A stretch of 64,000 nt of DNA, from NCBI RefSeq assembly GCF_002135435.1, contig NZ_NEGK01000001.1:310001-374000 (forward strand). The letters run 5' to 3'. This document shows, piece after piece, positions 19,913 through 28,619 of this stretch; the stretch's first letter is position 1; each line of letters begins with the position of its first letter. This DNA comes from Acinetobacter sp. ANC 3813. Lineage in GTDB: Bacteria > Pseudomonadota > Gammaproteobacteria > Pseudomonadales > Moraxellaceae. A model generated the notes under the pieces. That model searched no databases. It was not told where the DNA came from and saw nothing but the letters and a program-made list of their open reading frames with translations. Made by a program: the position numbers and the translations under genes.

Positions 19913-20347
19913 ATGGATGCATTTCTTTTTAAGATTCTGATCTTTGTCATTTTGTTTGCTGTGGGCTGGGCTTTTGGCCGCCATGCCGAACGTAAGCATT
20001 TAAACGAACTTGAAGTACAGGAAAAGCGTTTAGCCCATATCCGTATAGACAATAACCGCTTTAAAACCAGTGAGCATTTTGGACAACTGGTCAGCAGCAA
20101 TGTGGTGATCTCGCACGATTACTTTAAATATGTGATTGCCAATATTCAAAACTTTTTTGGCGGGCGTTTGACCAGCTATGAAAGCATTGTGGACCGGGCA
20201 CGACGTGAAGCCGTTGTGCGTTTAAAGCAGGAAGCTGAAAAAATGGGCGCAACGCAGATTATGGGCTTGCGTTTAAGCACTACAGAGCTGGGTATGCAAG
20301 GCGGCATGGTTGAGGTTTTTGCATATGGTACGGCAATTCGACCTTAA
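19913..20347 (+). CDS. Membrane-anchored YbjQ-like protein
   Basis: 144 residues: one N-terminal helix (FLFKILIFVILFAVGWAFG, residues 4-22), a charged linker, then a YbjQ-like domain (SNVVISHDYFKYV, FFGGRLTSYESIVDRARREAV, GATQIMGLRLSTTE, VEVFAYGTAIRP). It is diverged from its upstream neighbour and shares its operon, so the two probably work together, perhaps one tethering a mixed oligomer to the inner membrane. Function unknown. Confidence 0.8.
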   Translation: MDAFLFKILIFVILFAVGWAFGRHAERKHLNELEVQEKRLAHIRIDNNRFKTSEHFGQLVSSNVVISHDYFKYVIANIQNFFGGRLTSYESIVDRARREAVVRLKQEAEKMGATQIMGLRLSTTELGMQGGMVEVFAYGTAIRP

Positions 20348-20370
20348 TATTAATCATCCAATTTAAACGG

Positions 20371-20408
20371 TGATGAAATTTGATCAAATCAGCCATCAAA
20401 TTTCATCA
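20371..20408. repeat. Long inverted repeat after the YbjQ pair
   Basis: TGATGAAATTTGAT and ATCAAATTTCATCA are perfect 14-base arms around a ten-base spacer. No T-run follows, so termination would be weak; an mRNA 3' stabilising hairpin or protein site is equally possible. Confidence 0.5.
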
Positions 20409-20542
20409 TAGAACGTTATCTTACACACTGATCAGAATTTGAATTGGTCTTTTTCTATTTAGCAGAAAAGATAAGACATGCACCCTCAAGCATATAAAAG
20501 TAACTACGTTTAATTTAAAAACAAGTGATCAACATTTCTAAA

Positions 20543-21298
20543 CTAACGCGCCATTTCACATACCCGTTGACCCGCTTTTTCAACGCATTTTTCCACTACT
20601 AAAGGATAATTGGTCAATTCTGTAAGATGAAATTCCTGCTGATCAAAACGAATAATGGATTTATATGCACCATCATCCATTTTAATGTCTAAACCGTTGT
20701 CTTTAATCCGATACATCGTATTTCCCACTGCCTTTCTAAACCCATCAAAATAATAAAAATTGATCTGATTATTCTGAATACTTAAAAAGCCTATTCCACC
20801 ATAATACTGTGACTTATGATTGCGCATATCGATAATATGGACGTGGGTATTGTCATACACAAAACGCCCTACTTCTTTAAGCCTGCTGCTATTTAAAATT
20901 GACAACTGCTCTGAAAAGATATGCCCATTTAATAAAATACATTGGACTGGACATTTTTTAGTATCTGCCTCTGGGGTTTTTAAATATTGCTGATGATTTA
21001 AAATCTCAAAATGATATGGGATTTGACGTGTATCCAATTGAGCTGATGGCAGCCGTGTATTAATGTTCGAATTTTGAGTGTTATAAAATGTCGATTTCAG
21101 CCATTTCTGCGTATCAAAAAAATGTTCCCGCGGACGCCAACCTTGTTTCTGTTCTTCAGAAGGCTCTGCATACGCCCGCGCCTCTTCAACTAATCGATCA
21201 ATCGGTTGAGCTGCGGACAACTTTGGAACCGCTATTGAGCATAAGCAAAGTACGAAACAGCTGACGAATCTATAAAACTGATGTGATAGTTGTTTCAT
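20543..21298 (-). CDS. Secreted protein of unknown function
   Basis: 251 residues, not recognised. A signal peptide is clear (basic start, FVSCFVLCLCSIAVPKLSA, cleavage near residue 30). The mature part holds four Cys in two close pairs, KKCPVQC (about 125) and EKCVEKAGQRVC (about 240), suggesting disulfides in the periplasm, and many aromatic strands (FYYFDGFRKAVGNTMY). No enzyme motif is visible. Convergent with the YbjQ genes and separated by 45 bases from the downstream end of the SDR gene upstream of it; codon use is like its neighbours. Confidence 0.65.
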   Translation of the reverse strand: MKQLSHQFYRFVSCFVLCLCSIAVPKLSAAQPIDRLVEEARAYAEPSEEQKQGWRPREHFFDTQKWLKSTFYNTQNSNINTRLPSAQLDTRQIPYHFEILNHQQYLKTPEADTKKCPVQCILLNGHIFSEQLSILNSSRLKEVGRFVYDNTHVHIIDMRNHKSQYYGGIGFLSIQNNQINFYYFDGFRKAVGNTMYRIKDNGLDIKMDDGAYKSIIRFDQQEFHLTELTNYPLVVEKCVEKAGQRVCEMAR

Positions 21299-21343
21299 AC
21301 CCTACTTAAACCTTAAAAGTTCATACTAAAAATTTTAAACCTA

Positions 21344-22150
21344 TTACTTCACTTTCGCTTTACGGATCATTTTATACAGCGTACTTGGTGATAGACGTGA
21401 AACCCAAGTTCCTAATACTTCTTTTCGACCGCCTACCACAATATACTCATCCCCTTTCAGCAGGGCTTTTACAGCAATTTGCGCAAACTCATCCGCTTCT
21501 AGGCCATTAGCAGTGACTTCATTATCAAAGCCTTGCGCCTTGCCTTCACCATTTAAGGCATTAATTGAAACGTTGGTTTTCACAAAGCCGGGGAAAATAA
21601 CCGAAACATCCACGCCTTCATCAGCTACTTCCGCACGCAGACTGTTGGCCCACATATGAATAGCCGCTTTGGCTGCCGAATAGGACGCGCGGTACTGCGT
21701 ACCCAACAGGCCAGCTACACTAGACACAAAAACGATGCGGCCAGACTTTTGCTGCAGGAATGCCGGCAGCGCCGTTTTGGTTAAAAAGACTTGAGAAAAA
21801 TAATCCAGCTCCATAATGGCGCGTTCAGTCTGCATGGTCGTTTCAGTAATCAGCGCGCGCTGGCTTAAGCCTGCGTTATTGATGAGCCAATCAATACGGC
21901 CTTTGCATTCCAATACTTTATCAAAGGCATGGCGTACTTGGCTTTCATCGGTAATGTCTGCAGCAATAGATAGATGCTGATCTGGATTTAACAGGCCGAC
22001 GCGGACATTTTCCAGCTCTTCAAAACGGCGTGCTGTCAGCACCACATGTGCGCCCTGCAGAGCGCATTCCTGCGCCAAGGCTTTACCTAAACCAGAAGAT
22101 GCGCCTGTAATCCACACAACTTTCCCGTCTAAATTATCCAGCTTCGCCAT
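21344..22150 (-). CDS. Short-chain dehydrogenase/reductase
   Basis: Classical SDR, 268 residues. Cofactor motif TGASSGLGKA is at about residue 13, the NNAG motif at about 88, catalytic Ser in VSSVAGLLG (about 140) and YSAAK (Tyr/Lys, about 156-160). The C-terminal tail RLSPSTLYKMIRKAKVK is basic and resembles SDRs acting on lipidic substrates, for example the DltE/YqjQ-like group, but the substrate is not visible. The ATG at 22150 has AAGGA at proper distance; an ATG 12 codons upstream is rejected. Sixty bases after the next unknown gene on the same strand. Confidence 0.85.
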   Translation of the reverse strand: MAKLDNLDGKVVWITGASSGLGKALAQECALQGAHVVLTARRFEELENVRVGLLNPDQHLSIAADITDESQVRHAFDKVLECKGRIDWLINNAGLSQRALITETTMQTERAIMELDYFSQVFLTKTALPAFLQQKSGRIVFVSSVAGLLGTQYRASYSAAKAAIHMWANSLRAEVADEGVDVSVIFPGFVKTNVSINALNGEGKAQGFDNEVTANGLEADEFAQIAVKALLKGDEYIVVGGRKEVLGTWVSRLSPSTLYKMIRKAKVK

Positions 22151-22210
22151 GATCCATTCCTTTTCAAAATACTGATCTATAGTCATTTATAAAATAGTTT
22201 ATGCTTTATT

Positions 22211-22870
22211 TTACTGAGCTTCGTTATTTAAAAACACCATAAAATGATCAAAATAGCCGCTCATTGAATTGGCGTCATAAATTTTGCCCAATTTATCAAA
22301 ACGCTTATAGCCCAGCTGCGTGGTCACGTTAATCACCCCGGTTAATGTTTTATCCACCACAACATTAAACTTCAGCATTTTTTTAGGCTGGCGGATTAAA
22401 TGCGTGACCCCTTGATCCACCACCTCAGTAAAGGCTTTTAATGCGGGCGATACATAAGCATTGTTGCCGTCTTTCATTTTTTCGACATGGCTGAGCAGTT
22501 CATTGGCCAATGAATAATCGATGGGATAAATCACATAAAATTGACCCTCTTTTTCGATGGTTAAATCCCGCAAATAATTGACCATCGGCACCAGACGATC
22601 ATTGCCGAAAAAAGAGACCGACCACGGCATATACTTGCGCGTCGTATCTACAATTTGCTGAATGACTTTTTCAGATTCATGATCGCCAGATTTAGACACT
22701 TTTGCGATACTGCCAAAAACTTGGTCAATAATTTCGCAGGCGATATCTGCCAGATTTTCTCCCAGCGGCTTGGCCAAACTGGATGCATCCCCCGAATTTA
22801 AACGATGATGCAGGTCAATAAACCGCTGATGGGTTTCAGGCTGTATTTTTAAAGAAATATTATAACTCAT
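22211..22870 (-). CDS. Conserved-looking cytosolic protein of unknown function
   Basis: 219 residues without signal or membrane segments; not recognised. The N-terminal half is helical, containing CEIIDQVFGSIAKVSK; the C-terminal half has alternating hydrophobic strands (KMLKFNVVVDKTLTGVINV). It is codirectional with the SDR gene and the pair may be an operon. Divergent from valS across 207 bases. Confidence 0.6.
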   Translation of the reverse strand: MSYNISLKIQPETHQRFIDLHHRLNSGDASSLAKPLGENLADIACEIIDQVFGSIAKVSKSGDHESEKVIQQIVDTTRKYMPWSVSFFGNDRLVPMVNYLRDLTIEKEGQFYVIYPIDYSLANELLSHVEKMKDGNNAYVSPALKAFTEVVDQGVTHLIRQPKKMLKFNVVVDKTLTGVINVTTQLGYKRFDKLGKIYDANSMSGYFDHFMVFLNNEAQ

Positions 22871-23077
22871 TCGGCGGCTCCTCTTTTTTAATTATGGCGG
22901 CTGCGAATTTTAGCTTTCAAACATGACATTAGCATAAAATTAAACTGAATATCCTAGCAATTCACTCCACATTTAACGTCAGCTCATACGTTTTTGCATA
23001 AAAGCAAGCTGTCTAAAACCTTATTTTTTTTGCTACAATGGATGCAATTTTTTATCTACTTTTGATCTGTTTAGACT

Positions 23078-25972
23078 ATGACTGATTCAGCGCAAAATAT
23101 TGCTACGACCTACGATCCAACCGAGATCGAAAAAAAATGGTACAAGACTTGGGAAGAGCGTGGTTATTTCAAACCATCTCAAAAAGGTGAATCATTCTGT
23201 ATTATGATTCCGCCGCCTAACGTCACAGGCAGCTTGCACATGGGTCATGGTTTTAACAATGCCATCATGGATGCCTTGACGCGCTACAACCGCATGTCAG
23301 GTAAAAACACCTTATGGCAGCCGGGTACGGACCATGCAGGTATTGCAACGCAAATGGTTGTTGAACGCCAGCTTGGCGCTGAAGGCATTAGCCGCCATGA
23401 CTTAGGCCGTGAAAAATTCATCGACAAAATCTGGGAATGGAAAGAACAATCTGGCGGAACAATTACCCGTCAAATTCGTCGTTTAGGTTCTTCGGTAGAT
23501 TGGTCACGTGAACGCTTCACCATGGATGATGGTTTATCCAATGCAGTGAAAGAAGTGTTTGTAAAACTACACGAAGATGGCTTGATCTACCGTGGTAAAC
23601 GCTTAGTTAACTGGGATCCAAAACTCCAAACTGCGCTTTCTGACTTAGAAGTTGAGTCTGATAAAGAAGAAGCAGGCTCATTGTGGCACTTCAAATACTT
23701 CTTTGAAGACAAATCACTACGCACGCACGATGGTAAAGATCACATCGTGGTTGCAACCACGCGTCCTGAAACATTACTTGGCGATACAGCGGTTGCAGTT
23801 GCACTGGATGATGAACGTTATGCAGCTTTAGTTGGCAAAAACATCATTCTGCCAATTACAGGTCGTGCTGTTCCAATCGTTAAAGATGAATATGTAGACA
23901 AAGAATTTGGTACAGGCTGTGTGAAAATCACCCCTGCGCACGACTTCAATGACTATGAAGTGGGTAAACGTTGCGAATTACCAATCATCAATATCTTCAA
24001 CAAAAATGCTGAAGTGTTGGCTGAGTTTGAATACATCGCGAAAGCGGGCGAACAAATTTCTAAAACCATTCCTGCTCCTGCGGACTACATTGGCTTAGAG
24101 CGTTTTGAAGCACGTAAAAAGTTAGTAGAACAAGCTGAAAGCGAAGGCTGGTTAGACCAAATTCAACCATACACGTTGAAACCACCACGCGGTGACCGTT
24201 CAGGTGTAATTGTTGAACCATTATTGACAGACCAATGGTATGTAAAAATTGCACCGCTTGCTGAGCCTGCAATTAAAGCGGTGAAAGATGGCGACATCAA
24301 ATTTGTACCTGAGCAATACAGCAATATGTACATGGCTTGGATGAACAACATTCAAGACTGGTGTATCTCGCGTCAATTGTGGTGGGGTCATCGTATTCCA
24401 GCTTGGTACGATGCTGAAGGTAACGTATTTGTCGGCCGCGATGAAGCTGAAGTTCGTGCGAAAAACAGTATTGCACCTGAAGTTGAATTGAAACAAGACG
24501 AAGATGTATTGGATACATGGTTCTCTTCTGGCCTTTGGACATTCTCAACTTTAGGCTGGACTGGCGACGCGGCGAAAGATAAAGAAAACTATTTCTTAAA
24601 TACTTTCCACCCGACTGATGTGCTTGTAACTGGTTTCGACATCATCTTCTTCTGGGTTGCCCGCATGATCATGATGACCATGCACTTCATGAAAAATGAA
24701 GACGGCACACCACAAGTTCCGTTTAAAACTGTGTATGTACACGGTTTGGTACGTGATGGTGAAGGTCAGAAAATGTCTAAATCTAAGGGCAACGTGCTTG
24801 ACCCATTAGACTTGATTGACGGTGTTGATCTTGAAACTTTAGTACAAAAACGTACAACTGGTTTGATGAACCCGAAACAAGCGGCGAAGATTGAAAAATC
24901 AACACGTAAAGAATTCCCTGAAGGCATTCAGTCTTACGGTACAGATGCGGTTCGTTTCACATTCTGTGCGCTTGCCAATACAGGCCGTGACATTAAATTC
25001 GACATGAAACGTGTTGAAGGCTACCGTAACTTTGCCAACAAAATCTGGAACGCAACGCGTTTCGTGATGATGAACTGCGAAGAGCAAGTGATTGGTCAAG
25101 AAGTACGTCAAGACCTTTGGGAATTACCTGAACAGTGGATCGTAAGCCGTCTGCAAAAAGCGGAACAAGCAGTGCAAACAGCATTCGCGACTTACCGTTT
25201 AGACTTGGCTGCACAAGCGATTTACGAGTTCATTTGGAATGAATACTGTGACTGGTATGTCGAGCTGACTAAGCCTGTTCTGAATGACGAAAATGTATCG
25301 GTTGAGCGTAAAGCTGAAGTACGTCGTGTTCTACTTGCTGTGATGGAAGCGTCTTTACGTTTAGCTCATCCGTTGATGCCATACTTAACAGAAGAAATCT
25401 GGCAAACGCTTGCGCCGAAACTGAATATTTCTGGCGAAACAATCATGTTGGCTCAGTACCCTGTTGCTGAACAAGCATTGATTAACGAACAAGCTGAAGC
25501 GGATATGCAATGGCTGCAAGGTTTGATTGGTGCGGTACGTAACATCCGTGGTGAAATGGGTCTAGGTAATGCTCGCTTGTTGCCTGTTCTACTTCAAAAC
25601 ACCACTGATGCTGAAAAATCACAGATCGCGCGTATTGAACCGTTGTTTAAAGCATTGGCAAAAGTTGAAAGCATTACTTTCCTTGCAGATGCTGAGCAAC
25701 CGCCATTGTCTTCATCAAGTGTTGTCGGTCATGTGTCTGTATTCGTTCCAATGAAGGGTTTAATTGACCCTAAAGCGGAATTGGGTCGTTTGCAAAAAGA
25801 CTTAGACAAGGTTCAAAAACAGCATGACCAAATTGCAACTAAACTTTCTAACGAAGGTTTTGTGGCTAAAGCACCTGCGGCTGTAGTTGAAGGTGAGAAA
25901 GTGAAACTTGCTGAGTTCGCTGACCAGTTAGCGAAGATTAAAGCGAATATGGAGCAAATTGCAGCGCTTTAA
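23078..25972 (+). CDS. valS: Valyl-tRNA synthetase
   Basis: Class I synthetase that charges tRNA-Val and edits threonyl-tRNA. 964 residues, full length. HIGH-like motif [13 protein letters not shown] is at about residue 45 and the KMSKS loop [10 protein letters not shown] at about 562. CP1 editing domain ([13 protein letters not shown]), anticodon-binding domain and the C-terminal coiled coil ([18 protein letters not shown]) are all present. Followed by a strong terminator. Confidence 0.97.
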   Translation: MTDSAQNIATTYDPTEIEKKWYKTWEERGYFKPSQKGESFCIMIPPPNVTGSLHMGHGFNNAIMDALTRYNRMSGKNTLWQPGTDHAGIATQMVVERQLGAEGISRHDLGREKFIDKIWEWKEQSGGTITRQIRRLGSSVDWSRERFTMDDGLSNAVKEVFVKLHEDGLIYRGKRLVNWDPKLQTALSDLEVESDKEEAGSLWHFKYFFEDKSLRTHDGKDHIVVATTRPETLLGDTAVAVALDDERYAALVGKNIILPITGRAVPIVKDEYVDKEFGTGCVKITPAHDFNDYEVGKRCELPIINIFNKNAEVLAEFEYIAKAGEQISKTIPAPADYIGLERFEARKKLVEQAESEGWLDQIQPYTLKPPRGDRSGVIVEPLLTDQWYVKIAPLAEPAIKAVKDGDIKFVPEQYSNMYMAWMNNIQDWCISRQLWWGHRIPAWYDAEGNVFVGRDEAEVRAKNSIAPEVELKQDEDVLDTWFSSGLWTFSTLGWTGDAAKDKENYFLNTFHPTDVLVTGFDIIFFWVARMIMMTMHFMKNEDGTPQVPFKTVYVHGLVRDGEGQKMSKSKGNVLDPLDLIDGVDLETLVQKRTTGLMNPKQAAKIEKSTRKEFPEGIQSYGTDAVRFTFCALANTGRDIKFDMKRVEGYRNFANKIWNATRFVMMNCEEQVIGQEVRQDLWELPEQWIVSRLQKAEQAVQTAFATYRLDLAAQAIYEFIWNEYCDWYVELTKPVLNDENVSVERKAEVRRVLLAVMEASLRLAHPLMPYLTEEIWQTLAPKLNISGETIMLAQYPVAEQALINEQAEADMQWLQGLIGAVRNIRGEMGLGNARLLPVLLQNTTDAEKSQIARIEPLFKALAKVESITFLADAEQPPLSSSSVVGHVSVFVPMKGLIDPKAELGRLQKDLDKVQKQHDQIATKLSNEGFVAKAPAAVVEGEKVKLAEFADQLAKIKANMEQIAAL

Positions 25973-26002
25973 TGTGTTGTTAGTTTGATCTAATTTGTGT
26001 AT

Positions 26003-26033
26003 AAAGGGCTGATTATTCAGCCCTTTATTTTTT
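26003..26033 (+). terminator. Terminator of valS
   Basis: AAAGGGCTGA and TCAGCCCTTT pair around TTAT, followed by ATTTTTT. The next ORF's ATG (26036) begins two bases after the T-run, leaving no room for a ribosome binding site outside the terminator. Confidence 0.9.
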
Positions 26034-26035
26034 AA

Positions 26036-27073
26036 ATGAAAAAATTTAATTTCGTATCTAAGTTTAGCTCTACTTTTCTTAGAAAGGGGAAAACCTTATT
26101 TACCATTCAAACTCAATCAAACTATGAGAACCAAGAAGAAGAAAAACAAAAAGAACAAGAAGAACGTTTGAAAAAGTTATATTACATAGCTGTCAAAACC
26201 CGTAACTTTGAGATTACGCAATTAGTTCAAAGAAATAACTTCTTTATGATTTTTCAGGGTGTGCTAATTGCTTGCATAATTTATTCAAATAATACTGTCC
26301 CTTTCATACACACAGCAATTTGCTTTGTAGGTATTTTCATCTCATTTTTTCAAATGCAGATTGCTGCTGGGGCTAAGTTTTGGCAAGATTACTGGGAGTC
26401 AGAAGTAGACATTTGTGAAAAAAAACTTAAAAAATTCTATGAAAATATTAAGAAAACACATTTCCATCAACTATTTAATAAAGATACTGTAGAAATACAA
26501 CATACTCTTTATTCTAAATATTTTAAGAGACTAACCACACGACTTTTTATAAAAGAAAAATACGATACTGAATATTTTCTATCTCGGAGTACCTTAACTA
26601 CCTATAATCCTTTTGCAAATATAAATGATCGTATTCTAACTAAACCATCAGTCAGTAAAATTCCTATCAAAACAGCTAGATTACTTTTGATAACTTGGAT
26701 TTTCCTATTTATATCTTCAACCTTTATAGGTGATTATATTTACAATAATACTTTATCGCATCGTATCTTTACAGGCTTTCCTGGTAAGTCTGTAGCTAGT
26801 ATAGATATTCGCAATCAAATATCTCCTGATCGAGATGATGGTTATGATGGTTATGATGGTTATGATGGTTATGATGGTTATGATGGTTATGATGGTTATG
26901 ATGGTTATGATGGTTATGATGGTTATGATGGTTATGATGGTTATGATGGTTATGATGGTTATGATGGTTATGATGGTTATGATGGTTATGATGGTTATGA
27001 TGATAATAGATATAAAAAAGAAGATTCAAAATATTGTATTTTTGAATGGTGCAAAGAAAATATAGAGAAATAA
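26036..27073 (+). CDS. RipA-like octameric-type membrane protein with a Gly-Tyr-Asp repeat tail
   Basis: 345 residues. Residues 30-67 are a charged helix; the pattern IAVKTRNFEI...R..FF, two close hydrophobic segments (about 69-87 and 90-108), AAGAKFWQDYWESEVD (111-125), a cytosolic middle and a third helix (about 215-232) match my memory of the RipA family octameric membrane proteins. The C-terminal tail would be periplasmic if the N terminus is inside; it holds 18 perfect Gly-Tyr-Asp triplets (residues 269-322), then a charged end. The gene is AT-rich compared with valS. The ATG has no Shine-Dalgarno and touches the valS terminator, so the start is uncertain. The 5'-nucleotidase gene follows 2 bp later, surely co-transcribed. 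Confidence 0.65.
   Translation: MKKFNFVSKFSSTFLRKGKTLFTIQTQSNYENQEEEKQKEQEERLKKLYYIAVKTRNFEITQLVQRNNFFMIFQGVLIACIIYSNNTVPFIHTAICFVGIFISFFQMQIAAGAKFWQDYWESEVDICEKKLKKFYENIKKTHFHQLFNKDTVEIQHTLYSKYFKRLTTRLFIKEKYDTEYFLSRSTLTTYNPFANINDRILTKPSVSKIPIKTARLLLITWIFLFISSTFIGDYIYNNTLSHRIFTGFPGKSVASIDIRNQISPDRDDGYDGYDGYDGYDGYDGYDGYDGYDGYDGYDGYDGYDGYDGYDGYDGYDGYDGYDDNRYKKEDSKYCIFEWCKENIEK
26840..27001 (+). repeat. Minisatellite: 18 perfect tandem copies of a 9-bp unit
   Basis: The unit GGTTATGAT is repeated 18 times without a single mismatch (162 bases) and encodes Gly-Tyr-Asp. Copy-number change would alter protein length in steps of three residues without frameshift. One more copy of the same 9-mer lies at 27082-27090 in the next gene. 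Confidence 0.97.
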
Positions 27074-27075
27074 AT

Positions 27076-28071
27076 ATGAGTGGTTATGATTTAGAACAAA
27101 AGCTAGTTATCGGTTTAGCTTCAAGTGCTCTTTTTAATTTAGAAGAATCTGACAAAGTATTTAGAACTGAAGGTGAGCTTGGATATCGTGAATATCAAAA
27201 AGAAAATGAAAACAAATTATTAGAACCAGGGGTTGCATTTCCTTTCATTCAGCGTTTGTTAAATCTAAATAGTATCTTTCAAACAGATAAGCCCTTTGTT
27301 GAAGTCATTCTACTTTCGCGTAACGACCCTAATACAGGTTTACGTGTAATGAACTCCATAGAGCATTATGGGTTAGGTATTAAAAGAGCTATCTTTTTGC
27401 AAGGTCGCACACCGCACAAATACATTGATGCTTTAAATATTAGTTTATTTCTGTCAGCCAATGAAACTGATGTTAATCAAGCAATCCTTGCAGGATATCC
27501 AGCTGGTTTAATATTAAAAGGTCATATATTTGATGTCGCTCATGATGAAGAATTACGTATTGCATTCGACTTTGATGGAGTCATTGCGGATGATTCATCA
27601 GAACAAGTCTATAAAGAGAGTGGACTTGGTGCATTTATTGAAAATGAAAAGAATCTCGCAGATCAACCCGCTAATGAGGGCCCACTCCATAAGCTTTTAA
27701 AAGAATTATCTACACTACAAAATGAAGAGCTTAAATATCAGTCTCAACATTTAGATTATAAAAGTCGCTTGAGAATTTCTATCGTTACTGCACGTAATGC
27801 ACCTGCACATAAACGTGTAATTAATTCTTTACGCTCATGGGGCATTGAAACAGTAAATGAAGCTTTTTTCTTAGGGGGAATTGAAAAACGTAAAGTTTTA
27901 GAAATACTACAACCTCATATCTTCTTTGACGATCAAGTTACTCACCTTGAGAGAACTGCTGATAGTATTGCATCTGTTCACATTCCTTTTGGGGTAGCTA
28001 ATAAAAAAGCTGATGTTAAACAATCTACAACTTCTAATGATATGAACAAACTTGCAGCAGAAGATAGTTAA
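27076..28071 (+). CDS. Cytosolic 5'-nucleotidase, NT5C1 type
   Basis: 331-residue protein resembling the 5'-nucleotidase family PF06189 (relatives of animal cN-I), which dephosphorylates AMP or other NMPs in the cytosol. The start LEQKLVIGLASSALFNLEESD is typical, as are the HAD-like nucleophile motif IAFDFDGVIADD (Asp165 and Asp167), IVTARNAPAHKR (about 240) and HIFFDDQ (about 288). The ATG lies 2 bp after the stop of the RipA-like gene. AT-rich like its partner. As a pair with a membrane oligomer it may act in stress or phage response; that is inference only. Confidence 0.82.
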   Translation: MSGYDLEQKLVIGLASSALFNLEESDKVFRTEGELGYREYQKENENKLLEPGVAFPFIQRLLNLNSIFQTDKPFVEVILLSRNDPNTGLRVMNSIEHYGLGIKRAIFLQGRTPHKYIDALNISLFLSANETDVNQAILAGYPAGLILKGHIFDVAHDEELRIAFDFDGVIADDSSEQVYKESGLGAFIENEKNLADQPANEGPLHKLLKELSTLQNEELKYQSQHLDYKSRLRISIVTARNAPAHKRVINSLRSWGIETVNEAFFLGGIEKRKVLEILQPHIFFDDQVTHLERTADSIASVHIPFGVANKKADVKQSTTSNDMNKLAAEDS

Positions 28072-28079
28072 TTTTTAAG

Positions 28080-28100
28080 CCCTCTCCCATGGGGAGAGGG
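28080..28100. repeat. REP-like hairpin, copy 1
   Basis: CCCTCTCCC-ATG-GGGAGAGGG, nine-base perfect arms, between the convergent nucleotidase and DUF559 genes. The same arms recur at 28527-28606 on the other side of the DUF559 gene. It may also act as a bidirectional terminator. Confidence 0.8.
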
Positions 28101-28112
28101 AATTTTCCATTA

Positions 28113-28475
28113 TTAATTTACTTTTAGCTTAAGATATATATTCAACAACTCTTCCAAAAGTACATCCATTCGCTCCAACACATCATGATTCCAATAGCGC
28201 ACCACCTTTAAATCCAGAGCCTCTAAAAACTTTGTCCGCTCAGCATCGTATTCAATTGCATCATCCGTTCCATGCTGACCACCATCTAGCTCAACCACTA
28301 AACCAATTTCATGACAGTAAAAATCCACAATATAAGGTTCAATTACATGCTGACGTCTAAATTTTAAATCCATAAACCGCTTGGCACGTAAGACTTGCCA
28401 CATCAGGCTTTCAGCATCGGTGGCTGTTTGCCGCATGGATTTGGCGAATTCTAGTAACTGGGGATCTATTTTCAT
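28113..28475 (-). CDS. DUF559 nuclease-like protein
   Basis: 120-residue protein of the DUF559 family, related to very-short-patch-repair (Vsr) and restriction-endonuclease-like folds. Visible: LRAKRFMDLKFRRQHVI (read in parts), the PD-(D/E)xK-like core YIVDFYCHEIGLVVELDGGQH (Asp, then Glu-Leu-Asp-Gly), and KVVRYWNHDVL. Predicted to cleave DNA, though function in bacteria is unproven. AGGGA precedes the chosen ATG; an ATG ten codons upstream is less likely. It is boxed on both sides by CCCTCTCCC/GGGAGAGGG hairpins. Confidence 0.85.
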   Translation of the reverse strand: MKIDPQLLEFAKSMRQTATDAESLMWQVLRAKRFMDLKFRRQHVIEPYIVDFYCHEIGLVVELDGGQHGTDDAIEYDAERTKFLEALDLKVVRYWNHDVLERMDVLLEELLNIYLKLKVN

Positions 28476-28526
28476 TTTTATGTTCCCTCTTAAATTTGTT
28501 GTCATTATACGATACGTAATGAAGTT

Positions 28527-28606
28527 CCCTCTCCTCTCAGGAGAGGGCTAGGGAGAGGTGAATCTAAAAACACCCCTCACCCCGACCCTCTCCCAAAGGG
28601 AGAGGG
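28527..28606. repeat. REP-like hairpin cluster, copies 2 and 3
   Basis: Two hairpins with the same arms as the element at 28080: CCCTCTCCT-CTC-AGGAGAGGG (28527-28547) and CCCTCTCCC-AAA-GGGAGAGGG (28586-28606). Between them are GGGAGAGGTG and CACCCCTCACCCCG, which also partly pair, so the whole forms a BIME-like double hairpin. Confidence 0.8.
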
Positions 28607-28619
28607 AGAAAAGCAAAAT

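Noticed and set aside
26840..27001. Possible CRISPR array
   Set aside because: The units are 9 bp, contiguous and have no spacers; it is an in-frame coding minisatellite.
26796..27029. Minus-strand ORF of repeated Asn-His-His across the 9-bp array
   Set aside because: It is the complement of the Gly-Tyr-Asp repeat; the periodic sequence keeps every frame open and there is no start signal or family.
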